Source: Massospora cicadina
Lineage: Eukaryota > Entomophthoromycota > Entomophthoromycetes > Entomophthorales > Entomophthoraceae
NCBI GenBank assembly: GCA_022478985.1
Contig: JAKSZP010002720.1
Span: 148,551 to 212,550 of the forward strand
Direction of reading: 5' to 3'
DNA: 64,000 nt
The position numbers were made by a program, and so were the translations under genes. Of the stretch, positions 1 through 10,871 are shown piece after piece (the stretch's first letter is position 1; every line of letters starts with the position of its first letter). The notes beneath the pieces are model-generated. The model was not told the DNA's origin, made no database searches, and worked only from the letters and a program-made list of their open reading frames with translations.

Positions 1-218
1 CAGTCTGGTTCATCAAATCAGACCCCTTCCTCCACACGTGCTCAATAGTGGCTACGCCCCCTACACACATTCCCTCCCCTTCCCATAAGTGGCGTTCCCG
101 CTGGCAACAAGAGATAGCATCGCTTCTCTGGGGTGCATCACCTGGTACTAAGTTTTGTCTCATCTGAGTCATATTCAGAAGTGTCCGTCCAGATGTCGGC
201 CTTCCCCGCAATAAATTT
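1..218 (+). mobile_element. LINE0: 3' end of an L1-like LINE, cut by the window edge
   Basis: The segment matches the last 220 bp or so of every full LINE copy in the window. It covers the end of ORF2 and a short 3' UTR that includes an AATAAA hexamer at about 210-215. It ends in the family's TTTAAA-type tail, not poly(A). It runs straight into the left target-site duplication of LINE1 at 219-237, so two LINEs sit head to tail at one site. The remainder lies left of the window. Confidence 0.85.
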
Positions 219-333
219 AAATAATCATATGTCTGATAAAACTTTTCTTTCTCGTTGCAAACACTTTTGCAACCTATTTAATTCAAGACTAAATCTAGTT
301 TGATAAACTCACAGAGGAGATTAGTCTGCGCCC

Positions 334-1774
334 ATGTCAGGGAGCAGTTGGGCAAGCAAGGTAAGAGGAGCAGGCGGAAGGCCCGCGGCCTCCAACGTTC
401 GAAAACGCCCTGGAGAATCTGGCAGAATAGACAAAAATCTCAAAAACTGGCAGTCACAATTTCCCTGGAGGTACTCGCGTAGTAAGCATGATGCAACCAG
501 TACATCAACACGCCACACTCTCAGCCACTTTCATCGGTGGAATTTGGAGTCTGTGTGTATCTGGACATCCAAAAAACGGCCTTATGGGAAAAATTTTATA
601 TAGATGTACACAAAATTTTCCTGACTGCGGTGTACGTTGCACCTCACTCCATGTCATGCGGTTGGCTGAACCTAGGTTTTGAAAGCAAAATAGCATCAGA
701 TGAGGCTGCAGCAGTGCGCATAGTGGTCGACCTCCCCGAAGGGCAATGGGTCGTCAAAACCAAACGCACCAGATGGACAAAATCAAACCAAATTTTCCTC
801 ATGTTTGACTTTTTGCCTACTACAGTAAAACGTGACATTTTGGAGCAACACCTGAAAGATGGTCTCACCATATACAGCGAAATACAATCTTTCAAAATGC
901 AACGCTTCACGCTGATGCCACACCTGTGCACTGGCAAAGCCATCGCAGTTCTGACCCCAACTAAGGAGATCGCGAAGGACCTAACCCAGATCCCGCACTC
1001 CACTTTTATTGATATCACAGGGCATACCATCCACCCATTCCGGGTAACCGTAGACAGCGCGCCCCCATTTGCACCCACTGTGACGCGTTTGGCCATAAGG
1101 CGCACGCATGCCCCATCAAGGAGGGCGTCACATTCCAAGAGCACTCCTTGGCGGCCATGGCCAGTGGAGAGGCGCACTATGAACCAACCGCAAGCACCAA
1201 GGAGGCTTTCCTGTGGGGAGCACAAGGCTGCTACCTATTGGTAAAGCCCATCTCCCCGCAGGAGCAGAAGAAGGCCAAGAAGGCCTGTAGGTCCATGGCC
1301 AAGGAAGCGGCCAAGGCCACCACCGCCATCCCACACTCACAACGCCAGGAGGACATGGAGACCTTGCGGCGGAAGCAACTCAGGAATCCATCATCCAATC
1401 AGATTGGGAAGCCCATGCTGAGTGGGCCACTCAATCTGAGGATCTGATGGGAGATTTGATCTCACCCAATCACTGCACCCAAGCTCCAGTTGAAACTGAC
1501 TTGAGACCTATATTCAACTGAAAAAATCTTTTTGACCCGCTCAACGGTGCACCAAACTCATCCACACCGCAAAAAAATTTGGTCGATGTTGGGAAAACAA
1601 AAAGTGAAGGCCAAAGCCAACGTGACTCTTTCCGCAAAAATCAACAAAAACCCTGATAGCATTGCTGCTAACACCCACGCTTCTGTGAAAGCCTGTGGGG
1701 ACCTTGAAGAGGCTGGTGGGCCCGTGGGCCCACCCCTCACACCTAAGGTGCAATGGGGGAAACCTTCACTCTAG
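334..1774 (+). pseudogene. LINE1 ORF1 (RNA-binding, Gag-like), frameshifted
   Basis: ORF1 proteins coat LINE RNA in a cytoplasmic ribonucleoprotein. The first ATG at 334 (MSGSSWAS) is the start shared by other copies. The main body lies in another frame (537-1065). A missing C in the C-run near 1066 shifts the frame just before the CCHC knuckle, so this copy cannot read CTHCDAFGHKAHVC, which LINE4 keeps. A lysine-rich tail lies at about 1532-1774 and its stop lies inside the start of ORF2. Other copies show ORF1 should span roughly 450 residues. The breaks make it a pseudogene. Confidence 0.8.
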
Positions 1775-4700
1775 GGACGTTGAATATCGCCGGACTCAAG
1801 GCCTCCCCATCCCAGGCTAGGAAACTGAGTTTTTTACAAAAAATTTACCCGTGGATATCCTGGCCATCCAGGAGTCCCACTGTCTACGAGGTTCCGAGGA
1901 AGCGTGGAAAACAATGCTCCTCCCATCCCTATCCTTTTGGTTGAAGCACTGTGGGGTGCTAATTCAGAAAAATAATTTTTTTAAATTCACATCCTCAGAA
2001 ACATTCCTAAATGGCCGAGTGCTCATCATCACCTCTCATGGGCTGGGTTGCGCACACAATTGTCAACATCTATGCCCCAAACGGTGCACATGAGCGTCAG
2101 GAATTTTCCCATTGGTCAAATCCCTCCCGCTACCTTCTGATTCTTTCCTAGTTGGTGACATGAACTGTTGGCTAACCTCACCAATGGACCGGTGGCCTCC
2201 CTTACCCCACGCCCCACAGGGTCACATAGAACTACGCGTTCTAAAAGCCACCCTAGGGTTAATGGATGCGCTGCCACAACATGCCCCACTGCTTGAAAAC
2301 ATGACGCATCCCCACGTCCACAACGGCCAATTAAGGTCCATGACCCACATCAACCTTATTCTAATGCCAGTGAAATTCCAACCCCACATCTCCCACTTCA
2401 AAACAATGAAAATAAAATTCTCTGACCACCAACTGGTCTCGATAACCTACCACTTACCCATCACAGTTGCAAAGGCCCCACATTGGTGCAAAATCCGCCC
2501 CCGAGCTCATGTCGCCAGGATTTTCCATGTGGGTGGAAGAGGCAACTTTGGCAAAATAGTTTGTTGCACCATTTATTGTGGACCCCATTTCCACATGGGC
2601 AACTTTCAAAGAGGACACCATCTGCCACTATCGCCATCTCTCCTCCAGATGCTCACGAGCCACATCGGTGGTTATCTCGCACGCTCTGGCAGAATTGGCC
2701 CACTTGGAGTCCAACATTCCAGCCACAGGATACAGCCCTGCATGGGGCCAGAAGTGGGCGGAGGCAGCTTCCCACCTCAACGCACAGAAAAGGCAACACA
2801 AACATCGGGTTTTTGTTCAGTACAGGGCCAAACGCATCACAAAAGGTGATAAGTGCACCGCACATTTTTTTAAAAAAATTTGCACCACGCCAGAGCATGG
2901 CCTGCACACAGGTGCAAAGATTTGATGATTCCATTGTGGATATGCCAGCTGAAGTGGCAATCAAAACACTAAAGTATTACTCTGAGTTGTAACAATCTGA
3001 TCCAATTCAGCTGGCTGAAGTGGCAGAATTTTTCAACTGAGCTCATATCCACACCATTTTCTGATACCCATAAATAATGAATTTAATTACTCCGAATGAA
3101 TTATGGACAGCCATTCGCGGTGCTCCAAATCGAAAATGCCCAGGCCCAGATGGCATTCCATATGAGTTCTACAAAAAAATTTTAAATATATATCCCCATT
3201 GCTGCTAGCCTCACTTAACCAAAGCCTATTGGAAACGCACCTCCTACCAGGAGGACATGAGGCCTTTACTGTCACACTCTTCAAGAAAGGGGATAAGCTT
3301 GACTTAGCCAACTGGCGCCCCATTTCTCTAACAAACACAGACACCAAAATTTTAACAAAAATCATGGCTAACCGTTTAGGGACTGTAGCATCTGCCACCA
3401 TCTCTCCAGAACAATTCAGTTTCATCCCCAGAAGGTCGATTTGGGATAACGTGCACTCTGTGGCTAATGTGTGTCAGTCCACAGCCTCTGGGTCACTTGT
3501 ATTCTTGGACCAACAAAAGGCCTATGATAGAGTAAACTGGGAATACCTAAGGGCCTGCCTCCATCAATTCCGCCTACCCCCGCTTCATAAACTGGGTAAT
3601 GCTGCTCACAGAATCTGCGACAATGGCAGTGCGTGGCCCAGGCTTCCTAATGAAAGTAGTCCGCCCTCAAAGGGGCTTGCGACAAGGGGACCCCCTCAGC
3701 CCACTCTTATACAACTTCAGCCTTGACCCACTACTGCGAAATGTGAATCCCCAACTCACTAGGGTCCATGTGCCAGGCCAAACCCCAGTCAAGGTGATGG
3801 CATTTGCAGATGATTGCGTGGTGGGGTTGTCTAATAACAAAGATGCACGCGCGCTTGAAGCCCGCCTTCAGGAATATTCCTGGGTAAGCAACGTGGCACT
3901 GAACGCCTCCAAAACCAAAATCATCCTCCTTGGTCAGTTTCAGAACTGCTGGGCCCCAGCAATTAGTTCCCAACCTGGCCCATCTGCTCGCCCACGTCCA
4001 CGCCTTACTAACTCAACACACACCGCTCCACTGGTGCTCCCCTTCGTGCCACGTCCTACCATAGGACTGGTGCGCCATCTGGGCATGTGGATGGAGGCAG
4101 GCGGATACGCGTCAGCAGTAATGGAGTGCCATATACTGGACAACGTGACGAAGCGAATCGCCTCTCTCAGAGCCCACCCCACTACCCTCACTGGCAGGGT
4201 TGTTCTTGCCAACTCTATGCTCCTATCCAAAGTATGGTTCAGAGCCCACGCCATCCCCTTCTCCCCAAGCTTCTTCAAATCCCTGTATGCTTTGCTGAAA
4301 GGATGGCTTTGGTCAGGCCGCCCCCCACCAGTATGGCTAGAGGTCATGTTTAGCCCTCATCATCAAGGTGGCATGGGCCTGCTTGACTTCAAAGCCCATG
4401 CTGCCAAGATCCTGGGCACCTGGATCGCAACTGTCACCGCTCCTACACTCCCATCCCAACACTGGTCCCGCGCGGCCTGCTCCAACTTCTCCTGAGCCTT
4501 GGGCCTCAACAATCCATCAAACCCCCACTCCCTGATGAAATACCTCGCATCACAAACATCAGCCACTGGTCCTCACGGGACTAAAACCCACTACAAACGA
4601 ATCCTACTCTCCATGCGAAGCGCAGAGTGGAGAATTCATATTAGCGGACAGCAACCTGAAGAGGCCGCCCCTCTCCTCAGTTCACACAAGAGGTACAGGG

Positions 4701-5327
4701 GCTACCCATCCATGATGGCGTGATCCCCATTCGACCCCAAGTCCTATCCAGGGTGGACTACCTGGACATGATGGACATCTATTATTCCACTGAGACCCAA
4801 AAGACTATCTGGAAATACGCACACCATCTTCTGTTGCAGCCTCAAGTCCGCTCCCATGTGTGGCACTGCCTGAGGTGGGTGTATCGTACAGCTGAGCGCT
4901 CTAACGCTTTACACTCATCCTGTGTCATGTGTGGCCAGTATGGAACGCTGTTCCACCGCCTGGAGAAGTGCACACCTCTAAAGTGATATGGCGCGAAGTT
5001 CAACGTCTGCTGGGCCAGGATCAAACGCATCCCTTCAGTCTGTCAAGAGATATGTTTGCTTTATCAATTGCCTCCCCCCTTCCACCCTCCCTCCATGCTC
5101 TGGTGGTTGCAATCGCCATGTGGACTATCCACAGATTGTCTTGGATGCCATCGCTGGATCCATCCCCACCCTCCCAGAAGCTGTCCACAGATTCTGGTCT
5201 CATTTCTTGGACCACTTTCAAGCGTGGATGTTTGGATACCTCCCACCGTGTCGCTGACAGCTGGTCTCCACCTGGTTCCCAGTCTGGTTCATCAAATCAG
5301 ACCCCTTCCTCCACACGTGCTCAATAG
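1753..5327 (+). pseudogene. LINE1 ORF2 (endonuclease-reverse transcriptase), disrupted
   Basis: The ATG at 1753 begins MGETFTLGTLNIAGL, the first motif of an APE/EEP endonuclease. ILAIQES and GDMNCW follow. The reverse transcriptase lies at about 3090-4495, with NWRPISLTNTD, GLRQGDPLSP and the catalytic FADD at 3803-3814. A C-terminal zinc-finger segment (CVMCGQYGTLFHRLEKC) is at about 4920-4975. This domain order fits L1-clade ORF2 proteins, which nick DNA and copy the RNA at the nick. Several frameshifts and stops (for example near 2094, 2990 and 4495) inactivate it. Confidence 0.85.
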
Positions 5328-5528
5328 TGGCTACGGCCCTTCACACAGTTCCCTCCCCTCCCCATAAGTGGCGTTCCCGCTGGCAACAAGAGATAGCATC
5401 GCTTCTCTGGGGTGCCTCCCCTGGTACTAAGTTTGTCTTTCCTGAGTCATATTCAGAAGTGTCCATCCCATGGTCAGCCTTCCCCACAAAAAATATAAAT
5501 TTATAATTTAAATAATTATATGCCTGAT

Positions 5529-7640
5529 GGTTCAAGAAGCCAAAGTGCTGCTAATTTACCTTTTTCTTTGCATCAATGAACTCATGAAACCTAAAGGTTC
5601 GTATATAAGGAGACTGACAGTTAGAAAGGGATTTTACCCTTGGCTAGTAGCTCATACTAGACTACCTATCACTACAAATATGACTTCTTAATTCTTGCAG
5701 TACCAATATAAAAAAAAATATAAACACCATAGTGAACTTGAGAGCCTCAAACCACTAGCTGTAATATAAAGACTACAGTGTGTAAATTTTTTTCTATCAT
5801 AAAAAACCTTTTGTCAACTACACTGCTTTTTTTATAATATACTGTCTTCAAACAAGACTACTTATTATAATGCATTAAAACCTGTGACCAACCAAAGATT
5901 ATGACATCTCTGTGCCAATTTCAACTTTGTGGTGCTTACTACGGGGAATACATCCCAATAACCCTTATAAGCAACTATAGCTAAATGGACTATGAACAAA
6001 GACTTTTTACCCTTAGCTCTGGAGAAAAGCACTTGTGTGAATCAATGAATCAAGGCGGAATGACCCAAGACAATTTCAACCTCAATAGTTTTAGATAATT
6101 ATGATACTGGTGTTCCTTTGATAAAGCCAACTATAAAGTCTGGTTGATCATGCATTTTTAGTATTAGTGGTCCCACTCAAGAGGGTCTCAACGCGTCTTT
6201 ATTTTCAGAGTGCCAAACAAGGGGATTATCATGATATATAAAAACTTACTGCCATGGTGTCACAGCGTTTAGCCTAGGAATCCATATTAGAAGGGGAAGA
6301 GGTGTCAGGGTGATTTTCTTCAGGTGCCAGATTCTTAATGTGGTGGGTGAATTTAAACAAAATTTGGGCTGTAGCATCAGTGGAGTGGGGCAAGAAAATA
6401 GAGGTGAAAGGTTTCCTTATTGATGAGGCCAGCAGTGCGCATTGCCTTTATGTATTGCGCAAGTTGATGTTCAGCAAAATTGACAAGGTCAAGTACATAT
6501 TTAAAGATTTTATTTGTTGTCAGGTTTGGGGTACTTGAAAGAGAGGAGTGAAGGTAGCACCACGTCGGTGCATGTGCAGCTCACCGCAAAAGTGAATTCC
6601 TTGATTTCATACTTGGCATCTCATTAGAAATTAGGGGGAAGATTAGGGGTGGAGAGACCCTCATAATGGGATCCACTGCTGTATGGAGGGTCTGGTGGAG
6701 GGAGTTGGTGGGGGCAGCAACTGCATTAAAAGCCTTTTGATGAATAGTTTTTTATACAGGTAAACTATTGCAAGGATGGAAATGGTGGCGGGGAGGCAAA
6801 TCAGAGGGTAGTATGAAGAATTATGACCAGGAAAAGTTAAACTTAATTATGTAAGCAAATTCATCAACTTTGACCCATTCAAGGGTATCAAAGGCTTCAA
6901 TAGTTCCAGAGCCAGGCCAGCAACAGGAGCTGTTAGGTTGCAGATGTGATTGGTTGAGTACAATGGACCATGGTAATTCCGCCTGTGCATGAGCAGCTAT
7001 CTGCTCAGGAATGGGATGGACGGACAACTTTTGGTTAGGTGGAGCAGCACTCATGGTAGTTGAAGGTGGGTAGAATATTAATCACAATATGAAGAATATA
7101 GTGTAATCAGTATCAGAGCACATTAGAGGAAGGAGTGGCAGAGGCAGCTTTGGCGGAACACTCTTAGCACTTGCTCTTTGAATGGTCAAGGGCAAAGCAT
7201 ATAGGACAAAGGTGCGGCTGTTCTCAATGCATGCTCATATAGGATGATCATGAGTAAATCTAATCACGGCGTGGGGGGTATTGCAAGACGAGTGTTGCAT
7301 CAGAAGGGGTGGAATGTCACAAATGCATGAGGCCCATTGAGATTCTCACTTTATTTGGCACAGCAAACTGCAGCATGGGTTCAGCACCATAGGCAGGCAA
7401 GCCCTCCATGAGCTCATAGTGGAGGTGTTTGAGCGAGAGATTGGAAGCCAAGCTGACAAACTGGACCACCAGTCTGTCCTCATTTGGCAAGCAAGTTCAG
7501 ATTGTTGGGTTGGGAGTGCTTTTATTGTCAGAGAATGTCTGTACCTCTCCTGTTCCCAGAGAGGTGGTGCAATATGCACAGCCATACCGCCAGGAACCAG
7601 TCATTAGTATGATGGTAAATAGAGCACCGCGGAGGGTTCC
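5529..7640 (-). mobile_element. Gypsy-B2 fragment: 5' internal region of a second family-B element
   Basis: The stretch 7400-7640 matches 53,840-54,093, the internal sequence next to the 5' LTR of gypsy B1. Its last bases (gagcaccgcggagg) correspond to gagcaccatggagg of B1, the primer-binding end. Before gypsy A' inserted at 7641, this DNA was joined to the LTR at 33189-33963. The LTR therefore has family-B internal DNA on both sides. The interior is AT-rich and full of stops, and 5530-6240 holds no recognisable gene. At 5932 a lone TGGTGCTTACTACGGGG resembles the gypsy-A primer-binding site and may mark another truncated element on the plus strand. Confidence 0.6.
6821..7054 (-). pseudogene. 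Possible start of gypsy-B2 gag
   Basis: A 77-codon frame starting MSAAPPNQ lies where gag should begin in a minus-strand family-B element, about 590 bp inside the LTR edge. Similar-looking coding sequence continues past its stop down to about 6350 in broken frames. I recognise no capsid or zinc-knuckle motif. The assignment rests on position only. Confidence 0.3.
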
Positions 7641-8784
7641 TGTTGGGATTTTTGTCCATATTCCCAGCCTGCTAGATTACCTGGAAGCTCTGGTGGAAAA
7701 TTCCCTAAGGCGAAGTGAATTGGAAATTGGTTGGCTCAAGTTTCAGAGTAACTATGTCTGGGGATTTTAGGATATTCGCCTGGTTGTATCCATTGGGATT
7801 GATCCAGATGAATACTTATGATCTCATCGGGCAGAGTTGCCAATGAAATAGGGGCATCTGATAGTGATTAACTATCAGGTGTACCAATTGGAATTGGTTG
7901 GGTTTTATCACCGACTAATTGGGAATGAATAGCAAGTTGTGAGGCAAGTGATGCCACCTGCAACAGCGAATCAATTGGTTGGTGCATGACCTGCCTTAAT
8001 GGGTAATAAGTCCCATTACATAAGCAGGTTGCTTGCCAAATATGGTTGGTTCGCTTAGATTGAGAGGAAAACGTTATGGACACGTTTTCCAACTCTTTTT
8101 CATTTAGGTCTCAAGGATGTTCAATAATGGAATCCTAGCCAGGATGGGGAAGACCATTGCGGCCAAGACAAGGATGGGTGATTCAATGGCAATGGCTGCT
8201 GTTTCATCAAAGAGGGTGTCAACCGAGGAAAGACAGCCAATTTCCCCACTATATGTTCCTTAGGGTTCACTATAATAAAAAACAGTTAGTTAGATAATTA
8301 GATACATAGTTCTAAGTTGTTTGTTCAGGATATATTTTAAAGAGTAAGCTATCATCAGCCTCCATTGTGCTATTCTGTCTCAAGGATAAGATTGCTGAGT
8401 GCAATAGTTGGAAGACTCTTAGAGAAAAGAGCAAAGATCCAAGTGGGGATCTAGAGAAGAAGGAGTCACAATTGGGGATAGCCACTGACTATGTGTTGGA
8501 CCAAAGAGACTGTTACCAGGGTATCTCAGCGAAGATTGGGTCAGAGAGAAAGGGAACAAATCCCTATGAGTGCGACATCATGAGTATTTAATCAGGAATA
8601 CTGGCTAAGCGTTAGGCTGAATTATAATAGTTCATACTCAACTACAGATAATAGTCTCCATACTATTATCAATTAATAATTAATTCTCATATACAACGTG
8701 ACAAAGTAAATGAGGAAACTGAACCTGTGCAGTAAAAAGGTTACTAGGTTGCTTGCTGATAACAACCATAAGTAAATTTTTACA
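7641..8784 (+). repeat. Left LTR of gypsy-A'
   Basis: The 1,144-bp LTR starts TG and ends CA. It matches 32041-33187 along its length, and also both LTRs of copy A. Differences between the two A' LTRs look mostly like C/T and A/G transitions and are frequent, so the insertion is not recent. It should contain the element's promoter and polyadenylation signals, but I could not place them firmly. Confidence 0.9.
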
Positions 8785-8787
8785 AGT

Positions 8788-8806
8788 TGGTGCTCACTAC
8801 AGGGGG
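8788..8806 (+). promoter_or_regulatory. Primer-binding site of gypsy-A'
   Basis: TGGTGCTCACTACAGGGGG starts three bases after the LTR. The leading TGG would pair with the CCA end of a tRNA that primes minus-strand DNA synthesis. Copy A has nearly the same sequence at 44808-44825. The tRNA itself is not identified. Confidence 0.7.
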
Positions 8807-8829
8807 TAGTTGAGTTGAAAATATAGAAA

Positions 8830-9359
8830 ATGATGTTCTATGAAGATGTTTCCAAGTTTGGAAATAAGTTACTGAAGGAAGTAATGAAGATAGAACGTGA
8901 AGAGGATCACATTCAGTGGCGTTCACTCAGCTCAGCAGTGGAGCTCAAGTGAAGCAAAATGAAGATAATCAAGTTCAGGGAAAAGACTTGCAGTCTAGAT
9001 ATGGAACTATCTAGAGCTGCAAGGAAACCAGTTCCACTGAACATCTACTTGAGATGAAGAGTATCAGCAGGGCTTCTTGGGTTGAAATTGGGTTCACTGG
9101 AAATAGTCCCAGGGATCAACAGGGCCAACTTGGGTTGAAATTGGGCCCGCTGGAAATAGTTTCAAGGAACAGCATGATCAACTCAGGTTGAAATTGAGTC
9201 CGCTTTAAATAGTCCTGAGGAGAGAGTGTTTAGATGATGCATTGATGAATTAGGAAGCAATCAATCTGGAGAATTGGAAAACCATACCAATAAAGACATG
9301 AAGACAAAAATAGGAAATGGTTAATCCAAGACAGTGGACTAAATCATTTGAATCAATAG
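8830..9359 (+). pseudogene. Gypsy-A' gag N-terminal remnant
   Basis: From the ATG at 8830 a short frame reads a segment (SKFGNKLLKE) that resembles FGNELLGKI in the gag of copy A at about 44,990-45,020. In-frame stops appear soon after. A 54-bp tandem repeat lies inside. LINE2 interrupts the region at 9374. No capsid or CCHC motif is seen here, so only an eroded 5' part of gag survives. Confidence 0.45.
9068..9222 (+). repeat. Three tandem copies of a ~53-bp unit
   Basis: Three imperfect units start at about 9068, 9120 and 9173. Each has the core GGTTGAAATTG followed by CTGGAAATAGT or CTTTAAATAGT. They lie in the former gag region of gypsy-A'. I saw no equivalent in copy A. Confidence 0.8.
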
Positions 9360-9465
9360 CACTCAACCAATTAAACTTTTCTTTCTCGTTGCAAACACTT
9401 TTGCAACCCATTCAATTTAAGACTAAATCTAGTTTGATAATCTCATAGGGGATTAGTCTGCGCCC

Positions 9466-10870
9466 ATGTCTGGGAGCAGTTGGGCAAGCAAGGCAAGAGG
9501 AGCAGGCGGAAGGCCCGCGGCCTCTAACGTTCGAAAACGCCCCAGAGAATCCGCGGTATAAAAAAATCTAAAAAAACTGGCGGTCACAATTTCCCCGGGG
9601 ATACTCGCGTGGCAAGCACGATGCAAAGGTACATCAATACGCCACATTCCCAGCCACTTTCGTCGGTGGAATTCAGAGTCTGTGTATATCTGGACATCCA
9701 AAAAACGGCCCTATGGGAAAAATTTTGTGAAGATGTACACAAAATTTTCCCAACTGCGGTGTACGTTGCACCTCACTCCATGTCACGCAGTTGGCTGGAC
9801 CTAGTTTTAAAGCAAAATAGCAGCAGACGAGGCTGCAGCGGTGCGCATAGTGGTTGACCTCCCTGAAGGGCAACGGATCATTGAAACTAAGTGCACCAGA
9901 TGGACAAAATCAAACCAAATTTTCCTCACGTTTGACTTTTTGCCTACTACGGTAAAACGTGACATTTTGGAGCAACACCTGAAAGATGGTCTCGCCATAT
10001 ATGGCGAAATACAATCTTTCGAAGTGCAAAGTTTCACGCTGATGCCACACCTGTGTACCAGCAAAGTCATTGCAGTTCTGACCCCAACTGAGGAGATCAC
10101 AAAGGACCTAACCCAGATCCCGCACTCCACCTTTATTGACATCACAGGGCACACCACCCACTCATTCTGGGTAACCGTGGACAGCGCGCCCCATTTGCAC
10201 CCACTGTGATGCGTTTGGCCATAAGGCGCACGCATGCCCCATCAAAGAGGGCGTCACATTCCAAGAGCACCCCTGGCAGCCATGGCCAGCGGAGAGGCGC
10301 ACTACGAACCAACTGCAAGCACCAAGGAGGCCTTTCCGTGGGGAGCACAAGGCTGCTACCTATTGGTAAAGCCATCTCCCCGCAGGAGTGGAAGAAGACC
10401 AAGCAGGCCCATAGGACCGCGGCCAAGGAAGCGGCCAAGGCCACCACCACCATCCCACACTCACAACGCCAGGAGGACATGGAGACCTTAGCGGCGGAAG
10501 CAACTCAGGAATCCATCACCCAATCAGATTGGGAGGCCCATGCTGAATGGGCCACTCAATCCAAGGATCCAATGGGAGATTCAATCTCACCCAATCGCTG
10601 CACCAAGCCCCAGTCAAAACTAACTTGGGACCTATCCCAACCAAAAAAATTTTTGCCCCACTCAGCAGGGTGCACCAAACTTATCCGCACCATAAAAAAT
10701 TCGTCTGACATCAGGAAAACAAAAAGTAAGGCCAAAGCCAACGTGACTCTCCGCAAAAATCAACAAAAACCCTGATAGCATTGCTGCTAACACCCACGCT
10801 GCTGTGAAAGCCTGTGGGGACCTTGAAGAAGGCTGGTAGGCCCAGGGGCCCACCCTCGCACCTAAGGTGC
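9466..10870 (+). pseudogene. LINE2 ORF1, frameshifted
   Basis: The start at 9466 is the shared ATGTCTGGGAGCAG. The central domain (WTKSNQIFLTFDFLPT, LEQHLKDGL) is open at 9841-10209. A frameshift precedes the CCHC knuckle, as in LINE1. The remaining basic C-terminal part is split between frames up to the ORF2 start. Confidence 0.78.
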
Positions 10871-10871
10871 G

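Larger units (their letters stand above)
238..5509 (+). mobile_element. LINE1: near full-length L1-like LINE, inactive
   Basis: This is a complete non-LTR retrotransposon copy. It begins with the 5' UTR shared by all copies (acttttctttctcgttgcaa) and ends with the shared 3' UTR and an AT-rich TTTAAA-like tail. It is flanked by a 19-bp duplication, aaataatcatatgtctgat at 219-237 and aaataattatatgcctgat at 5510-5528, with two transition differences. Duplications of this length are typical of target-primed reverse transcription. ORF1 and ORF2 are both recognisable but carry frameshifts and stops, so the copy cannot be autonomous. The right flank is gypsy-B2 internal sequence. Confidence 0.9.

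Noticed and set aside
5932..5950. Complete additional Ty3 element starting at the lone primer-like site
   Set aside because: No matching LTR pair or plus-strand gag/pol follows. Kept only as a note.
9068..9222. CRISPR-like array
   Set aside because: Three imperfect adjacent units without unique spacers, inside a eukaryotic retrotransposon.
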